Assembly (NCBI RefSeq): GCF_900230225.1
Contig: NZ_OCNH01000003.1
Coordinates: 1,213,064 to 1,277,063 of the forward strand
Source of the DNA: Spirosoma fluviale
Lineage (GTDB): Bacteria; Bacteroidota; Bacteroidia; Cytophagales; Spirosomataceae
Reading direction: 5' to 3'
DNA length: 64,000 nt
This document shows positions 44,501 through 51,647 of this stretch, one piece after another. Under the pieces are notes generated by a model. That model saw nothing but the letters and a program-made list of their open reading frames with translations. It made no database searches and had not been told where the DNA came from. A program made the position numbers and the translations under genes. Positions within the stretch are counted from its first letter, which is position 1; each line of letters opens with the position of its first letter.

Positions 44501-44985
44501 TGCTGTTTAGGGTGCTGCAAAAAGTAAGCACCTGCTAGTTTGTTATACCAGGGCCAGTCATACTCCGTGTCGGCAGCCGCGTGGATACCCACATAACCAC
44601 CACCCGCCTGGATGTACCGCTCAAAAGCCGCCTGTTGGGCATCGTCCAGTACATCGCCGGTTGTACTGAGCCAAATAATGGCACTGTACTTTTTGAGATT
44701 CGCTTCGGTAAACTTGCTGGCGTCTTCGGTGGTGTCGACTGCGAAGCCGTTTTCCTGCCCCAGTTTCATGATTGCCACTTTGCCAACGGGAATAGACGCA
44801 TGGCGGTATCCTTTGGTCCTTGAAAAGACCAGCACCCGATTAAGGGCTACAGCACTTTCAGCCGACTTGACAGCGGGCGAAGTGCGTTTGGCAGCCGTTT
44901 GAGCCTCGGCTGTTATGCCCGGTACAGCCGTTGCCAGCAAACCCGCCAGCAACAGGGCGCGGGAGGGAAGCCGTAAGTTTTTCAT
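41563..44985 (-). CDS. ThuA / PQQ sugar dehydrogenase / PKD / cytochrome c multidomain protein
   Basis: A 1140-residue exported protein (signal peptide to about AEAQ, residue 29). Domains in order: ThuA-like (about 47-262; VGIHAAADTEYDWPWY and HHDFDGGKAFYTGGGHTDES), a six-blade PQQ-dependent glucose/sorbosone dehydrogenase-like domain (about 280-715; CCHTGGSIAWDRKGNLYLST, GNRNPYRISVDQRTG), a PKD domain (about 717-805; SMDYDGDALKYSWSFGNG), a class I cytochrome c with CKACH near 886, and a C-terminal carbohydrate-binding-like domain. It probably oxidises a sugar in the periplasm and passes electrons via its own haem. This architecture is widespread in Bacteroidota. Its substrate is unproven. 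Confidence 0.9.
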   Translation of the reverse strand: MKNLRLPSRALLLAGLLATAVPGITAEAQTAAKRTSPAVKSAESAVALNRVLVFSRTKGYRHASIPVGKVAIMKLGQENGFAVDTTEDASKFTEANLKKYSAIIWLSTTGDVLDDAQQAAFERYIQAGGGYVGIHAAADTEYDWPWYNKLAGAYFLQHPKQQNAEIEIIDKSHPSTKMLPDRWKRWDEWYSYKSIQPDLKVLGKLDEKTYEGGKNGDNHPFIWHHDFDGGKAFYTGGGHTDESYSDPLFLQHILGGIKSVMATGLKFGQAKTQPFPEENRFDREVLAANLDEPTELVVLDNGKVLFAERKGALKLYDPKKKSVKLVASFPVFIKFEYGLMGLNVDPNFKQNKWIYAYYSPITGKTEADTAQHLSRFVYDDVRDTLLMNTEKVLLTVPVKRDGCCHTGGSIAWDRKGNLYLSTGDDTNPFNSNGFAPIDERPGRKGWDARLTSSNTNDLRGKIMRIHPEADGTYTIPEGNLFPKGTPKTRPEIYVMGNRNPYRISVDQRTGFLYWGEVGPDAGENSPKYGPRGHDEMNQARKAGYFGWPLFVADNRPYNVRTFADSTTGALFDPQKPINNSPNNTGLTELPPAQKAFIYYPYADSPEFGPIVGKGGRNAMGGPVYYYDDYAESSVKFPRHYDGKFFAYDWIRDWIHPVTMQENGDFVKMETFMPSTPFSHVIDMQFANDGSLYTLEYGQKWFAANSDARLSRITYNAGNRKPVAIASANKTVGSAPLTVKFDSKGSMDYDGDALKYSWSFGNGMPKQTTANPTVTFSKPGTYPTTLTVTDAAGNVATRSMEIKVGNDEPKVEVAVAGNKTFYFPNKPLKYAVNVVDKEDGTLKKGISPDDVTMTIDYLEGFDKTMLAQGHQANLGFSTGKRLIELSDCKACHAIDKKSIGPAYIDVAKKYKGVAQIESKLVRKVINGGGGVWGEQAMSAHPQLKESEVADMVHYILSLADEKKVNRQPLAGDYVPAQQKKEGSYILTASYTDRGNGIIGPLTGSTSLALRSPSMKAVSADGKQDIFQYDIPKMGPAAIGTKSGSYLVFNDIDLTGIQSISPSVFSSKDQTAGGKLEARLDSPTGTLLGEAEVKQGTQGAVNLPFRQPVSGVHKLYLIFVNPEAKQKPLFAVDQVQFSTQGM

Positions 44986-45145
44986 ATAGTTTTGGATTTA
45001 TACAGGTTGGTTTGCAAACTGGCAAGTGACAGTTATGCTTGTTAACTTATTTTATGATTCGATTGACTTTTATTGAGAAACAAAAGTAACGAAAAAGCGA
45101 ACGCTGTGGTGTAGTCGTTCGCTCAATTTATCGGTTAAAAGCGCA

Positions 45146-45922
45146 TTAATCTACTTTTTTAAAGGTCATTATCGGCTTATTATTTCGAAGTAAAGTCAAT
45201 TTGCCATCGCCTATCCTGTAGGTTAGTGGGGTGTTAAGCTCACGCAGGAGTTTACTTTCCAATTGGTTCACCGCATCCTGGCAAGCCATTTTTGTGGTCA
45301 CTAACGGGCCAACTAAAATCTGCCGGGTGTCGGCCTTGAGGGGGCCACTGAGCCGGTTGCAACCGGTTGTGCCTGTTACCCGGTTTTCGGCCAGCGAAAT
45401 CTCCAGGCGGGGCGTTTCGTTACGGGTGCCATTGGCGGTTATAGCTGTCCCCTGAAAATCGGTGAGTACCCAAATGTCGTTCAGTAAAGCAAGCTGCCGC
45501 AGGGATGAGCCGCAACCTGCGTAGTTTTTGCCCCGAAAGTTAACTTCCACCCGGTAATCGAATCGCTGGCCCGATAGTTTATTGACACAGCTATCGGGTC
45601 TGAACAAGATAGTTATACGGTCGGCTTCTACGCCGGTATTGTATCGAAAAGTCCCATCGGGATCGGTTTGGCGTTCGGGCGCGGTTGTCGTCAGGCTATC
45701 GCCGTCAAGGGCTTTAAATCGAAGAATGTTTTTCGACGGGTTAAGTGTCAGAGACCAGGCCGGGTCGTTACCCATAGCAATGACTTCGTCGCCTGCTTTC
45801 AGGTATTGGCTGTAATCTGTTATGATCTCCTGATTGGCGGGGGTAAGCATGGCGGCAAACTGTGTAGATGGACGGCGGCAGGCAGCGGTCAGGAGCAAGA
45901 GGCCAAGCAAAGCAGTACGCAT
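45146..45922 (-). CDS. META-domain lipoprotein
   Basis: A 258-residue lipoprotein (lipobox LLTAAC, cysteine about 15). The N-terminal part (about 40-140; GDEVIAMGNDPAWSLTLNPS, FRGKNYAGCGSSL) resembles COG3650/MliC-like envelope domains, and the C-terminal part (about 145-255; NDIWVLTDFQGTAI, VTGTTGCNRLSGPL, TTKMACQDAVNQLESKLLREL) is a META/HslJ domain. The META domain is linked to heat or antibiotic stress in enteric bacteria, without known enzyme function. It is a lone gene, divergent from the LEA-like gene. Confidence 0.85.
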   Translation of the reverse strand: MRTALLGLLLLTAACRRPSTQFAAMLTPANQEIITDYSQYLKAGDEVIAMGNDPAWSLTLNPSKNILRFKALDGDSLTTTAPERQTDPDGTFRYNTGVEADRITILFRPDSCVNKLSGQRFDYRVEVNFRGKNYAGCGSSLRQLALLNDIWVLTDFQGTAITANGTRNETPRLEISLAENRVTGTTGCNRLSGPLKADTRQILVGPLVTTKMACQDAVNQLESKLLRELNTPLTYRIGDGKLTLLRNNKPIMTFKKVD

Positions 45923-46066
45923 GGTATTCTAATGGGAAAGTTCTGTTGATAAGACCAGCTGTGCGTCGAAAAGTTTAACCCGAGTACGGCAAGGGAACAA
46001 TCCGGGCATAATTTAAACAGTCCTCTTCCGGAGAAGTTACCCCTTTTTGATAAACAACGATACGCT

Positions 46067-46981
46067 ATGAAAAAAGGATGGTTGATTGCGCTGGGCCTAT
46101 TACTAATTGGCTGTATTGGTGCCTATGTCTGGTACCGAAACGTAAAAGATGAACGGACAGCAGCAGGGAAGCCTTACGACGATACGCTGAAACCCCGACT
46201 GGAAATGACCCGCTTCGCCATTACCGACATCGGCGAAGAAACCATTTCTATGAATCTGTACATGCTCATTGATAATCCATTGCCCGTTGGTTTCAAATCA
46301 CCCAGCCTGGATTACACCTTTTACATCGCCAACACGCCCGTAATGGTCGATGCCTATAAAAAGCCAATTGACGTAAAATCGGGCGATAGTACCCTGGTGG
46401 TGCTACCCGCCAAACTGGTCTATAAAAAGCTGACAAACGTACTGAAGACCCTCGACCGGAAAGATATCGACAGCACGAATTACAAGATGCGGGCAAAATT
46501 TGCGCTCGATATTCCTATCCTCGGCCAGAAGACATTTGAAACTACTGTCGATAAGCGGATGCCGACGTTTTATCTGCCTGAGGTTAAAATTAATGATATT
46601 GACTTTGGTAAGCTGGGGCTGAAACGCACCGACGTAGCCGCCAATGTGAGCATTACTAACAAAAACAGGATGCCATTCACCATCACGGACGCACACTATA
46701 CAGTTTTTATCGATGGGAAAGAGATTGCCGACGGCGAGCAAAAAGAGCCGATTCTGATCAAAGCGCAGGCGACTACACCGGTTGTGTTTCCGGTAACGGC
46801 CCGGCCCGGTAAAACGCTGAGCGTACTACCCAAGATGCTGTTCGACAAAAAAGACACACCCTATCGGGTCAACTTTCGGTGTAAGCTTGTCGATAAGGAG
46901 AACAACTCGTCTTTTGGTAATAGTAAATTCGTCTCGACTGTAACCGGGACGCTGGATGATTTCAAGAAGCTGAAGAAGTGA
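46067..46981 (+). CDS. LEA type 2 family protein (two WHy-like domains)
   Basis: A 304-residue protein with an N-terminal hydrophobic anchor (about 5-23, WLIALGLLLIGCIGAYVWY) and two tandem LEA14/WHy-type beta domains: about 45-155 (RFAITDIGEETISMNLYMLI, NPLPVGFKSPSLDYTFYI) and about 165-300 (INDIDFGKLGLKRTDVAANV, NKNRMPFTITDAHYTVFI). The NPxxxGF/NKNRMPF motifs follow the family pattern. It probably faces the periplasm. Such proteins are thought to protect membranes or proteins under stress; the function here is inferred. Confidence 0.82.
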   Translation: MKKGWLIALGLLLIGCIGAYVWYRNVKDERTAAGKPYDDTLKPRLEMTRFAITDIGEETISMNLYMLIDNPLPVGFKSPSLDYTFYIANTPVMVDAYKKPIDVKSGDSTLVVLPAKLVYKKLTNVLKTLDRKDIDSTNYKMRAKFALDIPILGQKTFETTVDKRMPTFYLPEVKINDIDFGKLGLKRTDVAANVSITNKNRMPFTITDAHYTVFIDGKEIADGEQKEPILIKAQATTPVVFPVTARPGKTLSVLPKMLFDKKDTPYRVNFRCKLVDKENNSSFGNSKFVSTVTGTLDDFKKLKK

Positions 46982-46988
46982 AGGGTTA

Positions 46989-47049
46989 TGACACAGAGAT
47001 TCACATTATGACACAGAGATGCACGGAGCTAAAAAGAGATGCGCAGAGG
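46989..47049 (+). repeat. Direct CACAGAGATNCAC words
   Basis: GACACAGAGATTCACATTAT and GACACAGAGATGCACGGAGC (46989-46999 and 47010 onward) plus GAGATGCGCAGAGG are direct copies of the word that forms both arms of the palindromes at 49866-49975 and 63668-63769. Only one orientation is present here, so no hairpin forms. Confidence 0.7.
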
Positions 47050-47081
47050 TTTTTCTCGAATTTTGTGAACAGTTGAAGGCA

Positions 47082-47123
47082 TATAAAAGGGCCTGGAGTC
47101 GTTTGACTCCAGGCCCTTTTATA
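47082..47123. terminator. Bidirectional intrinsic terminator
   Basis: A 19-bp perfect stem (47082-47100 with 47105-47123, AAAAGGGCCTGGAGTC core) with loop GTTT and T-runs on both strands lies between the convergent LEA and MFS genes. Confidence 0.92.
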
Positions 47124-47135
47124 GATATGGATAAA

Positions 47136-48386
47136 CTACAATTGGGGTTGTTCCAGTACAACGCTTTCATCGACATGGCCTGCTTTACGGTTGCGCATCC
47201 AGAACCACAACAGCGTGAAGGCAACAATCAAAATGATCGGGAATGTCGTCATTCGGAGCAGGGTGGCCTGACCGGCGGCTAACTCCAGCGCATCGCCGGA
47301 AAGACCCGCAGCGGCTTTTTCAACACGGGAAGCATCAATCCATCCACCAATAATGGGTTGCCAGATAGAGGTAGAAAACATACCTACACCGCCCACAACC
47401 GACATGCCCAGGGCACCGCTTAATGGGATTCGTTCGGCCACAAAACCAATCATGGTTGGCCAGAAGTAGCATACACCAACGGCAAAGAATACAGCCGCTA
47501 CGTAGGCCATAGCACCCGTTTGCGTGCTAAATAGATAGATGCCAATGGTAGCAAAAACAGCACCACCCAGCAATACACCCGTTTGGTCGAGCTTGTGAAT
47601 GATCGGGCCACCAAAATACCGTCCAACGGCCATCAGACCCGTTACCAGTGCCAAAATCAGTAAAGGTTCAGCTCCACTCTTGCTCAGAATGAGGGTAGTC
47701 CACTGCTGAGGGCCAAATTCTGAAATAGCCGTTATCGCCATGCAGCAGAAAATGAAAATGTAGAGCGGGTTGATCATAGCTCTGAAGTTTTCGGAGAGCG
47801 ACATGGCTCCTTCCACCTTTGCTTTGGGGAAAGCCTGGCCCCAGAACAGGAAAGCATAAGCTAGAGTTGGAATCATGATGATGCCAACTTGCGTCTGCCA
47901 GCTCATGCCCATTTTGGTCATAGCGAGCGAAATCAGGCTACCCACTACGATACCACCGGGGAACCACATATGGAAGCGGTTCAGCATCTTATTCATGGTT
48001 GTGCCCGTGTACATATCGGCAATCATAGGATTACAGGCGGCCTCTGTACAGCCATTTCCAATACCGATAAACAGCGTCGAGATGAGTAGGGTTGAGTAAC
48101 CACCAGCGAAAATGGTTAGCAGAATGCCCAGCGTATGGCATACGAACGCTACGTTCATTATTATTTTTGGACCAACCGTATTGTAGACTAAACCGCCAAC
48201 GATCATAGAAATGGGGAAGCCCAAAAACCACATGGAGTTGATAAAGCCTAACTGCTCGGCAGTAAGGCCAAACTCGGTGCCTAGCTGAGGCAGAATACCC
48301 GCCCGAATGCTAAACGAGAAAGCGGTCGTAATAAGCGCAAGGCAGCTGGCAAGAAAGAGCCGCGAGGGATTAACGGTTTGGTTCAT
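47136..48386 (-). CDS. MFS transporter, probably sugar permease
   Basis: A 12-helix transporter of 416 residues. The segment LGFINSMWFLGFPISMIVGG then VYNTVGPKIIMN (loop 2-3) and LFIGIGNGCTEAACNPMIADMY (helix 4-5, as in fucose/sugar permeases of the FGGY-like MFS group) support a sugar or sugar-derivative substrate. It is divergent to a cluster of two Gfo/Idh oxidoreductases and a TIM-barrel epimerase across a gap of 317 nt, so a shared substrate is likely. The C-terminus QPQL is soluble. Confidence 0.85.
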   Translation of the reverse strand: MNQTVNPSRLFLASCLALITTAFSFSIRAGILPQLGTEFGLTAEQLGFINSMWFLGFPISMIVGGLVYNTVGPKIIMNVAFVCHTLGILLTIFAGGYSTLLISTLFIGIGNGCTEAACNPMIADMYTGTTMNKMLNRFHMWFPGGIVVGSLISLAMTKMGMSWQTQVGIIMIPTLAYAFLFWGQAFPKAKVEGAMSLSENFRAMINPLYIFIFCCMAITAISEFGPQQWTTLILSKSGAEPLLILALVTGLMAVGRYFGGPIIHKLDQTGVLLGGAVFATIGIYLFSTQTGAMAYVAAVFFAVGVCYFWPTMIGFVAERIPLSGALGMSVVGGVGMFSTSIWQPIIGGWIDASRVEKAAAGLSGDALELAAGQATLLRMTTFPIILIVAFTLLWFWMRNRKAGHVDESVVLEQPQL

Positions 48387-48703
48387 TTTCGATAAAGGGA
48401 TTTAGTGGTTAATAGGTTTAATTAAAAATTAAAAGGCACCGGGTAGAACAAACTCCCCGCTAACGAACCGTTTTTATTCAAATTTTCCGAAAAATAAGAG
48501 AAAACAGCTAATTTTCGGCCGTAAAAAAAAGGATTATGGTTTAATGTGTCCATTTTACGCTTTCGAGATTGCGTTGCAGCTGTTAAATATGTTTCCAGAA
48601 TCAACAGTCCAAAAATCGAAAACGGCAATCTGTAGAATGCGTACAGTAAACCAACCTTCGTAGTTTACTTTTCCTAACCTGTTTACACTCAACTCAAATA
48701 CCA
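48387..48703. other. Divergent intergenic region of the sugar cluster
   Basis: The 317-nt gap should hold promoters for the MFS gene and the Gfo/Idh operon, but I see no strong TAnnTTTG element; TAGTTTACTTTT near 48661 is the nearest match. A 68-codon frame on the minus strand (48422-48628) has poor composition and is not supported. Confidence 0.4.
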
Positions 48704-49858
48704 ATGCATAGAAAATTGCGAATGGGTATGGTTGGCGGAGGCCTCGATGCCTTCATTGGTGCCGTTCACCGCCGTGCTGCCGGTTTCGATGGCGAGATCG
48801 AGTTGGTCTGTGGCTGCTTTAGTTCATCGCCTGATAAATCAAAAGCAACCGGCCACGCCCTCTATTTGCCCGAAGATCGGGTTTACTCCTCATTTCAGGA
48901 GATGATTGAAAAGGAAAAAGCACTGCCGGAAGGGGAGCGAATGGATTTTTTATCTATCGTTACACCCAATCACATGCACTTCCCACCCGCCAAACTGGCG
49001 CTCGAAAATGGGTTCCATGTGATGTGCGACAAACCGATGACGCTGAATCTGGCGGAAGCCAAAGAACTGGCGGCAATTGTCGAAAAGTCGGGGCTGGTGT
49101 TTGGACTGACGCACAACTACACGGGCTACCCGATGGTGAAAGAAGCCCGCGACATGGTTCGGAATGGCAAACTGGGTAAAATTCGGAAAGTTGTCGTTGA
49201 ATACCCGCAAGGCTGGCTCTCCAAAGACGAAGAACATAACGATTACAAACAGGCGATCTGGCGAACAGACCCGGCCCGGTCGGGAGCCGCCGGTTGTATG
49301 GGCGACATTGGCACCCACGCCGAAAACCTGGCTGAGTACGTCACCGGCTTGAAAATAGACGAACTCTGCGCCGACCTGACCGCCTTCGTTCCCGGTCGCC
49401 AGCTGGACGATGATGGCAATGTATTGCTACGGTTCGATAATGGAGCTAAAGGCGTTCTTCATGCCAGTCAGGTTGCCAATGGCGAAGAAAACTCGCTTAA
49501 AATTTACGTTTGGGGTGAACTGGGTGGTCTGGAATGGCACCAGATGGAACCCAATACCTTAAAATACAAAACGCAGGAAGGCCAGCGGATCATCCGCCCC
49601 AATGTGGGAACACTGTCGGCTTCAGCCTCGGCGCACTGGCGTCTGCCAGCTGGTCACCCCGAGGGATTCTTCGAAGCCTTTGCCAACCTGTACCGTAACT
49701 TCGCTTATGCGGTAAAAGCCCATATGGAAGGTCGGGAAGCAGATCCTCTTTACGATTTCCCAAAAGCAGCAGATGGTGTTCGCGGATTAGCCTTTATCGA
49801 CACGGTCATCGCATCGAGCCAGGACGATTCCACCAAGTGGACTAAGTTTGTAGAATAA
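48704..49858 (+). CDS. Gfo/Idh/MocA family oxidoreductase
   Basis: A 384-residue NAD(P)-dependent sugar oxidoreductase: Rossmann start MGMVGGGLDAFIGAVH, VTPNHMHFPPAKLALENG, the catalytic-lysine motif CDKP with K110, HNYTGYPMVKEARDMV, and GDIGTHAENLAEY with the histidine expected in the active site. Such enzymes oxidise or reduce sugar hydroxyls, often at C3 of glucosides. It has no signal peptide, so it is cytoplasmic, unlike many exported members. It opens the cluster with the second Gfo/Idh gene and the TIM barrel. Confidence 0.92.
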   Translation: MHRKLRMGMVGGGLDAFIGAVHRRAAGFDGEIELVCGCFSSSPDKSKATGHALYLPEDRVYSSFQEMIEKEKALPEGERMDFLSIVTPNHMHFPPAKLALENGFHVMCDKPMTLNLAEAKELAAIVEKSGLVFGLTHNYTGYPMVKEARDMVRNGKLGKIRKVVVEYPQGWLSKDEEHNDYKQAIWRTDPARSGAAGCMGDIGTHAENLAEYVTGLKIDELCADLTAFVPGRQLDDDGNVLLRFDNGAKGVLHASQVANGEENSLKIYVWGELGGLEWHQMEPNTLKYKTQEGQRIIRPNVGTLSASASAHWRLPAGHPEGFFEAFANLYRNFAYAVKAHMEGREADPLYDFPKAADGVRGLAFIDTVIASSQDDSTKWTKFVE

Positions 49859-49865
49859 AACTATT

Positions 49866-49975
49866 CCACAGAGATTCGCAGAGATAACATAGAGATACAC
49901 AAAGATTTTTTAATACATCCTCTGTGTATCTCCGTGCGTCTCTGTGCATCCGCTTCGGCGGTCCGATCTGTGGCA
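49866..49975. repeat. CACAGAGAT-word palindrome between the Gfo/Idh genes
   Basis: Left arm 49866-49905 (CACAGAGATTCGCAGAGATA start) pairs imperfectly with 49921-49949 (TCTGTGTATCTCCGTGCGTC start) and a final CTGTGG at 49968-49973. The same word family forms 46989-47049 and 63668-63769. It occupies nearly all of the gap between the two oxidoreductase genes. Confidence 0.8.
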
Positions 49976-49995
49976 TAACCTTTAACCCTAAATCA

Positions 49996-51141
49996 ATGCA
50001 AAAAATTAACATCGGTGTCGTTGGCACTGGATTCATCGGGCCTGCGCACATCGAAGCCCTGCGTCGCCTTCCAAACACAAACGTCCTCGCGCTTTGCGAA
50101 GTGACCCCCGAACTGGCCCGTCAGAAAGCCGATCAGCTCGGGATTGAACGATCCTGCACGTTCGAGGAACTGCTGGCTATGGACGACATTAAGGTGGTAC
50201 ACATCTGTACCCCAAACTTCCTCCACTTCTCTCAGTCGAAAGCCGCCCTGCTGGCCGGTAAGCACGTTGTGTGTGAAAAGCCATTGGCGAAAGATCTTCA
50301 CGAAGCCAAAGAACTCGTTGAGTTAGCGGCCCAAACGGGACTTGTCAATGCTGTGCATTTCAACCTGCGCTATTACCCGCTGGTTCGCCAGATGAAGGTG
50401 ATGCGTGAGCAGGATACGCTGGGTGATGTGTATTCGGTGATGGGGTCGTATCTACAGGATTGGCTTTTCTACGACACGGATTACAACTGGCGTCTGGAAC
50501 CCGATAAGTCCGGCGACTCCCGCGCCATTGCCGACATTGGCTCGCACCTGATGGACAGCCTTGAGTACATTACGGGTCTGAAAACGGTGGCCGTTATGGC
50601 CGATTTCAATACGGTGCATAAGGTTCGAAAAAAGCCGCTCAAGCCCGTTGAAACGTATTCCGGCAAGATGCTGCAACCCGAAGATTATGCCGATGTCCCC
50701 ATCAATACCGAAGATCACGCTAACGTGTTGCTACGGTTCGACAATGGTAACCGGGGTGTCATTACGGTATCGCAGGTATCGGCGGGTCGCAAGAACCAGA
50801 TGAAACTGGAAATTGCCGGTTCGAAGAAAACGTTTGCCTGGAATTCCGAAGCGCCCAACGAAATGTGGATCGGTAACCGCGACGGTGCCAACGAATCGTT
50901 CATGCGCGACCCCTCGCTGGTTCACCCCGAAGCACGGTCGGTGATCAGCTTCCCCGGCGGGCACAACGAAGGTTTCCCCGACACGTCAAAGCAGTTGTTC
51001 AAAGAAGTGTACGACGCTATTGCTGCCGGAAAACAACCTGAAAACCCAACCTACCCAACCTTCGCCGATGGCTACCGCGAGTTATTGATCTGCGAGAAAA
51101 TCCTCGAATCCAACCGGAAGCAGGCGTGGGTGGAGATTTAA
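49996..51141 (+). CDS. Gfo/Idh/MocA family oxidoreductase
   Basis: A 381-residue member of the same family as its neighbour but not a recent duplicate: Rossmann start INIGVVGTGFIGPAHIEALR, VVHICTPNFLHF, the motif CEKP with K95 (C93-E94-K95-P96), and AIADIGSHLMDSLEYITGL. ATG 49996 is chosen; the open frame begins at 49924 inside the palindromic repeat and is rejected. The pair of distinct Gfo/Idh enzymes with a downstream AP-endonuclease-2-type barrel resembles keto-sugar operons. The stop codon is 2 nt before the first repeat of the four-helix-bundle element. Confidence 0.92.
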   Translation: MQKINIGVVGTGFIGPAHIEALRRLPNTNVLALCEVTPELARQKADQLGIERSCTFEELLAMDDIKVVHICTPNFLHFSQSKAALLAGKHVVCEKPLAKDLHEAKELVELAAQTGLVNAVHFNLRYYPLVRQMKVMREQDTLGDVYSVMGSYLQDWLFYDTDYNWRLEPDKSGDSRAIADIGSHLMDSLEYITGLKTVAVMADFNTVHKVRKKPLKPVETYSGKMLQPEDYADVPINTEDHANVLLRFDNGNRGVITVSQVSAGRKNQMKLEIAGSKKTFAWNSEAPNEMWIGNRDGANESFMRDPSLVHPEARSVISFPGGHNEGFPDTSKQLFKEVYDAIAAGKQPENPTYPTFADGYRELLICEKILESNRKQAWVEI

Positions 51142-51143
51142 TT

Positions 51144-51180
51144 TTGAATGAGCGAATACTTGAATGAGTGAATGATGGAA
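51144..51180 (+). repeat. GAATGAGTGAATGA-word repeat upstream of and overlapping the four-helix gene start
   Basis: TTGAATGAGCGAATACT (51144-51160) followed by TGAATGAGTGAATGATGGAA (51161-51180). The second word contains both candidate start codons of the four-helix-bundle gene (51172 and 51175). Its exact reverse complement is at 51607-51626 and a near-identical direct copy is at 51558-51577. Confidence 0.88.
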
Positions 51181-51626
51181 GCAAGGCCCGTTTTTTCGGT
51201 CAAAGAAGAGTTTGTGGAGGACTTCAAGCGTAGGACAAAAGAGTTTGTTTTACGAAGCGTTCGTGTGTTTCAAGCTCTGCCTAAAACTGAAGAAGCTCAA
51301 ATTTTGGGTAGGCAGTTTCTGCGATCAGCATCATCTACCGGCGCTAATTATCGGGCCACTTGTCGGGCAAGAAGTAAGGATGAGTTCTATGCAAAACTGA
51401 GTATTACCATTGAAGAAGCTAATGAATCCCTATTTTGGATGGAAATATTGGCCGAGTCCAAAATCATCCCACTCAATCGCCTTGAAAGCTTAATGCAAGA
51501 GGCTACTGAAATTGTTAAAATACTTTCCAAGGCTCGAAAGAACACATAAACTAATGTTGAATGAGTGAATGATAGAATTAGTTAATGACACCAGGTTACT
51601 AATTCATTCCATCATTCACTCATTCA
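51161..51626. mobile_element. Candidate four-helix-bundle element bounded by 20-bp inverted repeats
   Basis: TGAATGAGTGAATGATGGAA at 51161-51180 is repeated as its exact reverse complement at 51607-51626, enclosing a single gene of the S23/IVP four-helix type. The 466-bp unit sits inside a codirectional sugar operon and could be a very small mobile or repeat-linked element. The mobility is inference: no transposase, integrase or reverse transcriptase is present, and no target-site duplication could be defined because the ends are embedded in longer repeats. Confidence 0.45.
51172..51549 (+). CDS. Four-helix-bundle protein (S23 / IVP family)
   Basis: A 125-residue all-helical protein: FVEDFKRRTKEFVLRSVRVF (helix 1), LGRQFLRSASSTGANYRATC (helix 2, the family-typical QLxRSxxSxxANxxE-like block), KDEFYAKLSITIEEANESLF (helix 3), LNRLESLMQEATEIVKILSK (helix 4). 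This matches the 23S rRNA intervening-sequence protein family, which also shares its fold with Avd, the accessory protein of diversity-generating retroelements. Function is unknown; nucleic-acid binding is plausible. Start codons 51172 and 51175 both lie in the GAATGAGTGAATGA repeat, so its translation start depends on the repeat. No reverse transcriptase gene is nearby. Confidence 0.88.
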   Translation: MMEARPVFSVKEEFVEDFKRRTKEFVLRSVRVFQALPKTEEAQILGRQFLRSASSTGANYRATCRARSKDEFYAKLSITIEEANESLFWMEILAESKIIPLNRLESLMQEATEIVKILSKARKNT

Positions 51627-51632
51627 CTCAGT
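51557..51632. repeat. GAATGAGTGAATGA palindrome downstream of the four-helix gene
   Basis: Left arm from 51558 (TGAATGAGTGAATGATAGAA) pairs with right arm 51598-51626, one mismatch in the outer 20 bp and a small internal slip. Together with the upstream repeat it brackets the four-helix-bundle gene in both direct and inverted copies, and it ends 16 nt before the TIM-barrel start codon. Confidence 0.88.
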
Positions 51633-51647
51633 CAAAATTGAAAATAC

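Noticed and set aside
48422..48628. 68-codon minus-strand frame
   Set aside because: Sequence looks like random translation of intergenic DNA, with no domain or signal.
51161..51626. Diversity-generating retroelement suggested by the Avd-like four-helix fold
   Set aside because: No reverse transcriptase gene, no template/variable repeat pair with A-biased mismatches, and the repeats here are short words at the gene borders.
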